Shown in pieces: positions 5,987-6,358 of a stretch of 6,358 bases of DNA; within the stretch, counting starts at the first letter, position 1, and each line of letters opens with the position of its first letter. The stretch lies in the NCBI GenBank assembly GCA_021811745.1, contig JAJZNH010000163.1, positions 1 to 6,358 of the forward strand, in the 5' to 3' direction. A model generated the notes under the pieces. The model was not told where the DNA came from and made no database searches. It saw only the letters and a program-made list of their open reading frames with translations. The DNA comes from Acidobacteriota bacterium. Lineage in GTDB: Bacteria; Acidobacteriota; Terriglobia; Terriglobales; Acidobacteriaceae. Both the position numbers and the translations under genes were made by a program.

Positions 5987-6358
5987 ATGAAAAAGTTTGT
6001 TTTGCTCTCGATCGTTGCTCTCCTGTTCTCCGCCACCGCGCATGCGGATTTCGTCATCCTGCGGGACGGCAAAAGTTATTCCGGAGCCTACACGGGCGCG
6101 CCGAATGGCAAGCTGAGCTTCAAGGACAATTCGGGCATCCAATACACATTCCCTTTGGCGGACGTGCAGTCGCTGGTGTTCTCCAACGTCTCCGACCACA
6201 TCTCGCTCCGTGGGGGGCAGTCCTATACTGGCCAATTGATAGGCGTGACGACGGTCTCTTTTCGCGGATCCAATGGGGTTTCCTACGTGTTTCCGATGAA
6301 GGATATCGCGTCGGTGGTTTTTACGCATTCGGTCGCGAACGGAGCGCCGTCCCCCTAC
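5987..6358 (+). CDS. Secreted protein of unknown function with two tandem ~45-residue beta repeats, 3' end cut by window edge
   Basis: The first 124 residues are present and the frame is still open at the window end. Residues 1-20 form a textbook signal peptide (MKK, a hydrophobic core, then AHA|D), so the product should reach the periplasm or beyond. The mature part has two similar units at residues 21-67 and 70-114, each with the pattern LR-G-x-SY-[ST]-G, then [LV]SF, G-[IV]-x-Y-x-FP and D[IV]xSxVF. The alternating hydrophobic pattern suggests short beta strands, perhaps a small SH3-like or barrel module. After the second unit the chain becomes Ala/Gly/Pro/Ser-rich (SVANGAPSPY), like a linker to a further domain outside the window. 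I do not recognise a named family. I have a general impression of similar 'RDG-x-x-x-G ... D-[IV]-x-[SG]-[IVL]-x-F' secreted proteins in Acidobacteriota, which is unverified. Confidence 0.75.
   Translation, partial: MKKFVLLSIVALLFSATAHADFVILRDGKSYSGAYTGAPNGKLSFKDNSGIQYTFPLADVQSLVFSNVSDHISLRGGQSYTGQLIGVTTVSFRGSNGVSYVFPMKDIASVVFTHSVANGAPSPY
6047..6187 (+). repeat. Protein repeat unit 1 of the secreted repeat protein
   Basis: Encodes residues 21-67, beginning DFVILRDGKSYSGAY and ending DVQSLVFSN. It aligns with the next unit at the protein level; DNA identity is lower, so the duplication is old. Confidence 0.7.
6194..6328 (+). repeat. Protein repeat unit 2 of the secreted repeat protein
   Basis: Encodes residues 70-114, beginning DHISLRGGQSYTGQL and ending DIASVVFTH. 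Shared positions with unit 1 include LR-G, SY-[ST]-G, SF, Y-x-FP and the D-[IV]-x-S-[LV]-VF end. Confidence 0.7.

Noticed and set aside
5948..6328. 126-codon minus-strand open frame
   Set aside because: It is antisense to the signal peptide and both repeats of the secreted protein, which are conserved between copies at the protein level and so mark the sense frame.
1..6358. CRISPR array, insertion sequence, tRNA, rRNA or riboswitch
   Set aside because: I looked for spaced direct repeats, terminal inverted repeats, transposase motifs and cloverleaf patterns by eye and saw none; a covariance-model scan was not possible.

Overview
The window is about 60% G+C and densely coding. It carries five genes: two run off the ends and three are complete. 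Codon use, the heparinase-like and tandem-repeat secreted proteins, and the mix of amino-acid and sugar catabolism suggest a soil or sediment Acidobacteriota bacterium (Terriglobia-like). That assignment rests on protein style only; there is no rRNA or other marker gene here.

Left part (1-2260): two D-amino-acid catabolism genes diverge from an 86-bp spacer. On the minus strand is the N-terminal 60% of an N-acyl-D-amino-acid deacylase (1-893). On the plus strand is a complete PLP-dependent D-serine deaminase-like enzyme (980-2260). Together they could take an N-acylated D-amino acid to the free D-amino acid and then to a keto acid plus ammonia. The spacer holds a 7-3-7 inverted repeat and a second overlapping one, which are candidate operators.

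Middle part (2399-5573): a secreted heparinase II/III-like polysaccharide lyase (2399-4366) follows the deaminase in the same direction. It converges on a secreted, GTG-started aldose 1-epimerase (5573-4452, minus). A perfect 16-bp-stem hairpin between the two stop codons (4389-4433) looks like a shared bidirectional terminator. Both proteins have export signals, so this part looks like extracytoplasmic carbohydrate breakdown.

Right part (5574-6358): about 400 bp carry no gene I can support. The stretch has a plausible epimerase promoter with a LacI-type half operator, a 14-bp perfect palindrome next to a consensus TTGACA, and then a secreted protein of unknown function (5987 to the window end) built of two tandem copies of a roughly 45-residue beta-rich repeat.

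I see no mobile element, CRISPR array, tRNA or rRNA. I found no clearly new multi-gene system. The most interesting points are the shared operator region of the D-amino-acid pair, the pairing of that module with an uncharacterised secreted lyase, and the tandem-repeat secreted protein.
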